Below the pieces are notes generated by a model. It worked only from the letters and a program-made list of their open reading frames with translations, was not told where the DNA came from and made no database searches. A stretch of DNA of 64,000 bases from UBA11400 sp964473555 (GTDB taxonomy: Bacteria > Bacteroidota > Rhodothermia > Balneolales > HLUCCA01), in the NCBI GenBank assembly GCA_964473555.1, contig CAYYPL010000004.1, positions 203,163 to 267,162 on the forward strand, read 5' to 3'. Both the position numbers and the translations under genes were made by a program. This document shows positions 61,507-64,000 of the stretch, piece by piece (position 1 is the stretch's first letter; each line of letters begins with the position of its first letter).

Positions 61507-62109
61507 ATGGCTGTGATTAGTCCTGAATTCATCGTTGAAGCCTATACTCAGGGGTATTTTCCAATGGGCAAAGAGGGTTCAGATGAGGACGTGGAATGGT
61601 ACACGGCCACACGTCGTGGAATTATCCCAATCCATATGTTTCATATACCCAAAAGGGTACTTAGAACAATTCGAAGCAATCACTACACACTTGGGATAAA
61701 CAGAGATTTTGCTGGTGTCATTGATGGATGCGCAAACAGAGATTCGACATGGATTAACAACACGATCCGTGACACATTTAAGAGACTCCATGAAGTAGGA
61801 ATAGCTCATTCAATTGAAGTAAGGAAAAATGATGAACTTTTTGGTGGGTTATATGGAATCGCTCTTGGTGGTGCGTTCTTTGCCGAATCCGTATTTCAAA
61901 ACAAGCCCGAATGCATGAAAATTGCACTTCATTTTTGTCACATCACATTAGTAGCCAAAGGATTCAAACTTTGGGATGTTCAATTTCAGAATCCATTTCT
62001 AAAGCAATTTGGTTGTATTGAAGTTTCCCCGTCCCGGTACTCAAAGCTTTTGAATGAAGCATTGACCATAGAACCCGAATTGCTTACTAAATCAGATTCC
62101 CAAGGATAG
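61507..62109 (+). CDS. aat: Leucyl/phenylalanyl-tRNA-protein transferase
   Basis: 200 residues. Aat adds Leu or Phe to N-terminal Lys or Arg, creating N-degrons for ClpAP. The start motif A-Y-T-Q-G-Y-F-P-M-G near 12-21, E-W-Y near 31-33 and G-G-L-Y-G-I-A-L-G-G-A-F-F-A-E-S near 113-128 are typical. It follows the symporter by nine bases. The last 18 bases overlap the 3' end of dinB on the other strand; it ends in TAG. Confidence 0.95.
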   Translation: MAVISPEFIVEAYTQGYFPMGKEGSDEDVEWYTATRRGIIPIHMFHIPKRVLRTIRSNHYTLGINRDFAGVIDGCANRDSTWINNTIRDTFKRLHEVGIAHSIEVRKNDELFGGLYGIALGGAFFAESVFQNKPECMKIALHFCHITLVAKGFKLWDVQFQNPFLKQFGCIEVSPSRYSKLLNEALTIEPELLTKSDSQG

Positions 62110-63162
62110 CTGCGAAGACAATTCCCTGCCTATGGATAAGTTTGAAACAGATATTCCAAGAAGTCTGACAGGACGATAATTCACTTCGGTTTGATCCAGT
62201 AATGAAGTGGTAATCTGGAGTAAATCCCTGGCATCCTGAACATCATGAGCCAGTGTCAGGCTTCTACTTGAAATTTCAAAGTTGCTATAGCGAACTTTCA
62301 ACGTAACCGTTCTTCCCGAGGTATTGATTTTTTTGAGCCTCCTTTCCACTGTCTCTGCAACTTCCACGAGTCTCAATTGAATTTCTTCAATACGATTCAA
62401 ATCGGTCGCAAACGTGTTCTCTGCTCCAACTGACTTCCTTACCCGATCTGGCTTTACTTCTCTTTCGTCGATCCCGCGTGCAATCTGATAATAATAATGT
62501 CCTGCCTTACCGAAAAGTTGAACCAGATCGTACTCGCTTACATGAGCCAGCTCTGCGCCCGTATGGATGCCTATTTCTTTCATTTTTTTCTCAGTCGCAG
62601 AACCAATGCCATAAAATTTCCCAATTGGTAAAACATGGATAAAATCAAGAGCTTTATCTGGAGTGATGAGTGTCAGGCCTGCTGGTTTTTTAAAACCGGA
62701 TGCTACTTTAGCAATAAACTTATTGTAGGAAACTCCTGCCGAACAGGTAAGTTGGGTCTTTTCGAACACTTTACGCTGTATTTCAATAGCAATTAATGTA
62801 GCCGATGGACGATCAACTTTATTATCTGTCACATCGAGATAGGCCTCATCGAGTGAAAGGGGTTCAACAAGATCTGTGTATTCGTGAAATATCTCACGTA
62901 TTTGATTGGATACTTCCTTGTAGGCATCAAAGCGTGGATATACAAATATACCGTCGGGGCACAAGCGATAAGCCTGGCTTGTTGGCATAGCCGAATGAAT
63001 CCCAAATTTCCGGGCTTCATAACTGGCTGTGGATACGACGCCACGTGAATTTGGTGAACCGCCAACGATTACCGGTTTTCCTCTATAATCTGGATTGTCA
63101 CGCTGCTCAACGGAGGCATAAAATGCATCCATGTCGATGTGAATGATTTTTCGAACAGCCAT
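62092..63162 (-). CDS. dinB: DNA polymerase IV
   Basis: 356 residues of the Y-family from the ATG giving M-A-V-R-K-I-I-H-I; the frame stays open upstream to 63324, but that part is not conserved. Catalytic motifs D-M-D-A-F-Y-A-S-V-E-Q near 9-19 and L-S-L-D-E-A-Y-L-D near 100-108 are intact, followed by the thumb and little-finger domains. No LexA-like site was recognised upstream. It converges with aat with an 18-base overlap. Confidence 0.95.
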   Translation of the reverse strand: MAVRKIIHIDMDAFYASVEQRDNPDYRGKPVIVGGSPNSRGVVSTASYEARKFGIHSAMPTSQAYRLCPDGIFVYPRFDAYKEVSNQIREIFHEYTDLVEPLSLDEAYLDVTDNKVDRPSATLIAIEIQRKVFEKTQLTCSAGVSYNKFIAKVASGFKKPAGLTLITPDKALDFIHVLPIGKFYGIGSATEKKMKEIGIHTGAELAHVSEYDLVQLFGKAGHYYYQIARGIDEREVKPDRVRKSVGAENTFATDLNRIEEIQLRLVEVAETVERRLKKINTSGRTVTLKVRYSNFEISSRSLTLAHDVQDARDLLQITTSLLDQTEVNYRPVRLLGISVSNLSIGRELSSQLSLGI

Positions 63163-63360
63163 GATTGCAGATGCTGGTTTGGGTGTATGTGCAATATATG
63201 TAAATATGCGTATGCGGGCAAGTGGTGGAGCGGAACCTATGACCCTCCGCTTCCAAATGCAAGCCCTCACGCCGTGTAAACCGCCCCTACGCTCGCGAAG
63301 CGAGCACCACCGTAATGTAATCACCCAAACGCAGCTTTAGCTGCCAAAATAAACAACTAA
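63163..63360. other. Hairpin-rich, GC-rich intergenic stretch between the NUDIX gene and dinB
   Basis: About 200 bases with several inverted repeats: GCTCGC/GCGAGC at 63291-63305, GCAGCT/AGCTGC at 63331-63344, and GGAGCGGA with TCCGCTTCC around 63222-63253. Read on the minus strand it contains GTAGGGGCGG. Composition differs from its surroundings. It may be a decayed repeat element or an RNA leader of dinB; no gene is supported. Confidence 0.5.
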
Positions 63361-63404
63361 CCCGTTTGCCTAATAGCCCGTTTGCCTATTGGCCTATTTA
63401 CCCG
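63361..63404. repeat. Tandem repeat of CCCGTTTGCCTAATAG at the NUDIX gene 3' end
   Basis: Two 16-base copies (63361-63376 and 63377-63392, differing only at the last few bases) plus a decayed third copy reaching into the stop codon and last codons of the NUDIX gene at 63398. Position and style mirror the repeats behind tonB and ruvA, with a different unit. Confidence 0.75.
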
Positions 63405-63946
63405 CTCACCATTTTATTAGCCATGATCAATGCAATGATAGACTTTGCGTCATTAATTGTGCCATTAAAGACCCAGTCCATGGCTTGACTCATTGAAACC
63501 CTGAGTGGTTCAACGAATTCGTCAAAGTCGGCATGATTCGGGACGTGGGTAAGTCCAATAGCCATAAAATTATGAAGTATTTCATCTGAAAAGCCGATTG
63601 CGGGATATTGATGGCCTAGATATATGAGTTCTTTGCACCGTAGACCCACCTCTTCTTCTAGTTCCCTGACAGCAGAAACATCGGGAGCCTCTCCGGAATC
63701 CAATTTTCCAGCCGGAACTTCGATAAAAACTTGTTTTGCCCCATATCTGAACTGTTGAATCAACATTACGTCACCGTTCTCAAATACTGGAACCACTGCA
63801 CTGGCGCCAGGATGCTTGATCCACTCTCGCTTTGATGATTTACCGTTGGGAAGAAGTACGTCATCACTCCAAACCTTTAGAAGGTTACCATCAAAAACAC
63901 AATCCGATTTAATTTTCTTTTCGATTAATTTGTGGTGGATTAGCAT
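63398..63946 (-). CDS. NUDIX hydrolase, probably ADP-ribose pyrophosphatase-like
   Basis: 182 residues. The Nudix box is complete: G-x5-E-x7-R-E-L-x-E-E-x-G-L from about residue 83 to 105. An N-terminal domain of beta strands precedes it, and the P-A-G-K-L motif and the downstream acidic region fit ADP-ribose or related nucleotide-sugar pyrophosphatases. The substrate is not settled. The start ATG lies 54 bases from the window edge, so the gene is complete. Confidence 0.9.
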   Translation of the reverse strand: MLIHHKLIEKKIKSDCVFDGNLLKVWSDDVLLPNGKSSKREWIKHPGASAVVPVFENGDVMLIQQFRYGAKQVFIEVPAGKLDSGEAPDVSAVRELEEEVGLRCKELIYLGHQYPAIGFSDEILHNFMAIGLTHVPNHADFDEFVEPLRVSMSQAMDWVFNGTINDAKSIIALIMANKMVSG

Positions 63947-64000
63947 AGGTCAAGTCCCAAAATCTGTGTAAAAACAAAAAAGGTCATGCTGCCCATATAA

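Noticed and set aside
62092..63324. Longer 410-residue form of DNA polymerase IV
   Set aside because: The first 54 codons lie in the hairpin-rich intergenic block and encode unconserved basic residues; the family start at 63162 is clear.

Overview
The window reads as ordinary chromosome from a member of the FCB group (Bacteroidota, Balneolota or Rhodothermota), most likely Balneolota- or Rhodothermota-like. Pointers are promoters of the form TTG-N19/20-TAnnTTTG, few Shine-Dalgarno sites, an HU-SPOR membrane protein, a DUF4295 gene behind rpmB-rpmG, an exbB-exbD-tonB set and a DUF4097 protein. The genus cannot be fixed from sequence alone. Base composition is moderate and even. There is no prophage, insertion sequence, CRISPR array or resistance island.

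Layout. (1) 0.2-12.5 kb: one co-directional minus-strand block: cupin protein, gcvT, comB, ftsK, lolA, a UPF0104-type membrane protein, a plug-less outer-membrane barrel, two HU-like proteins (one with a membrane span and SPOR domain), and an ExbB-ExbD-TonB motor. ftsK is cut by an in-frame TAG just after the Walker A motif. (2) 12.6-17.4 kb: mrp/apbC faces the classic ffh-rpsP-rimM-trmD-rplS operon across a bidirectional terminator. (3) 17.7-25.5 kb: fabI, ruvC, ruvA, a PhoB/PhoR-like two-component pair, mannose-1-phosphate guanylyltransferase, an MBL-fold hydrolase with two unknown partners, and an exported glutathione peroxidase. (4) 25.6-38 kb: apaG, metH, bifunctional tyrA, uvrB, xthA, a DUF2059-like protein, tyrS, cvpA, a yqeY-like gene, and the rpmB-rpmG-DUF4295 ribosomal operon. 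(5) 38-46.5 kb: gyrB-gyrA, then mnmG-rsmG-WYL regulator on the other strand, with two perfect parS sites inside the 5' end of rsmG, and tRNA-Asp. (6) 46.5-56.1 kb: proline dehydrogenase, a DUF4097 protein, and a Mrp-type cation/proton antiporter operon of eleven genes in which MrpA is replaced by separate small domains plus three MrpD-like subunits. (7) 56.4-64 kb: uvrA, marC, a sodium:alanine symporter, aat, dinB and a NUDIX hydrolase.

How it fits together. Much of the window is core information processing: ribosome maturation, SRP, gyrase, and DNA repair (uvrA, uvrB, ruvA, ruvC, xthA, dinB). parS, gyrBA and mnmG-rsmG suggest that the replication origin is not far away, although dnaA is not here. 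The least ordinary items are the ftsK nonsense codon, the envelope cluster combining HU, SPOR, a barrel and a Ton motor, the split Mrp operon, several perfect palindromes in promoter regions, and short G/C-asymmetric tandem repeats that sit directly behind stop codons.
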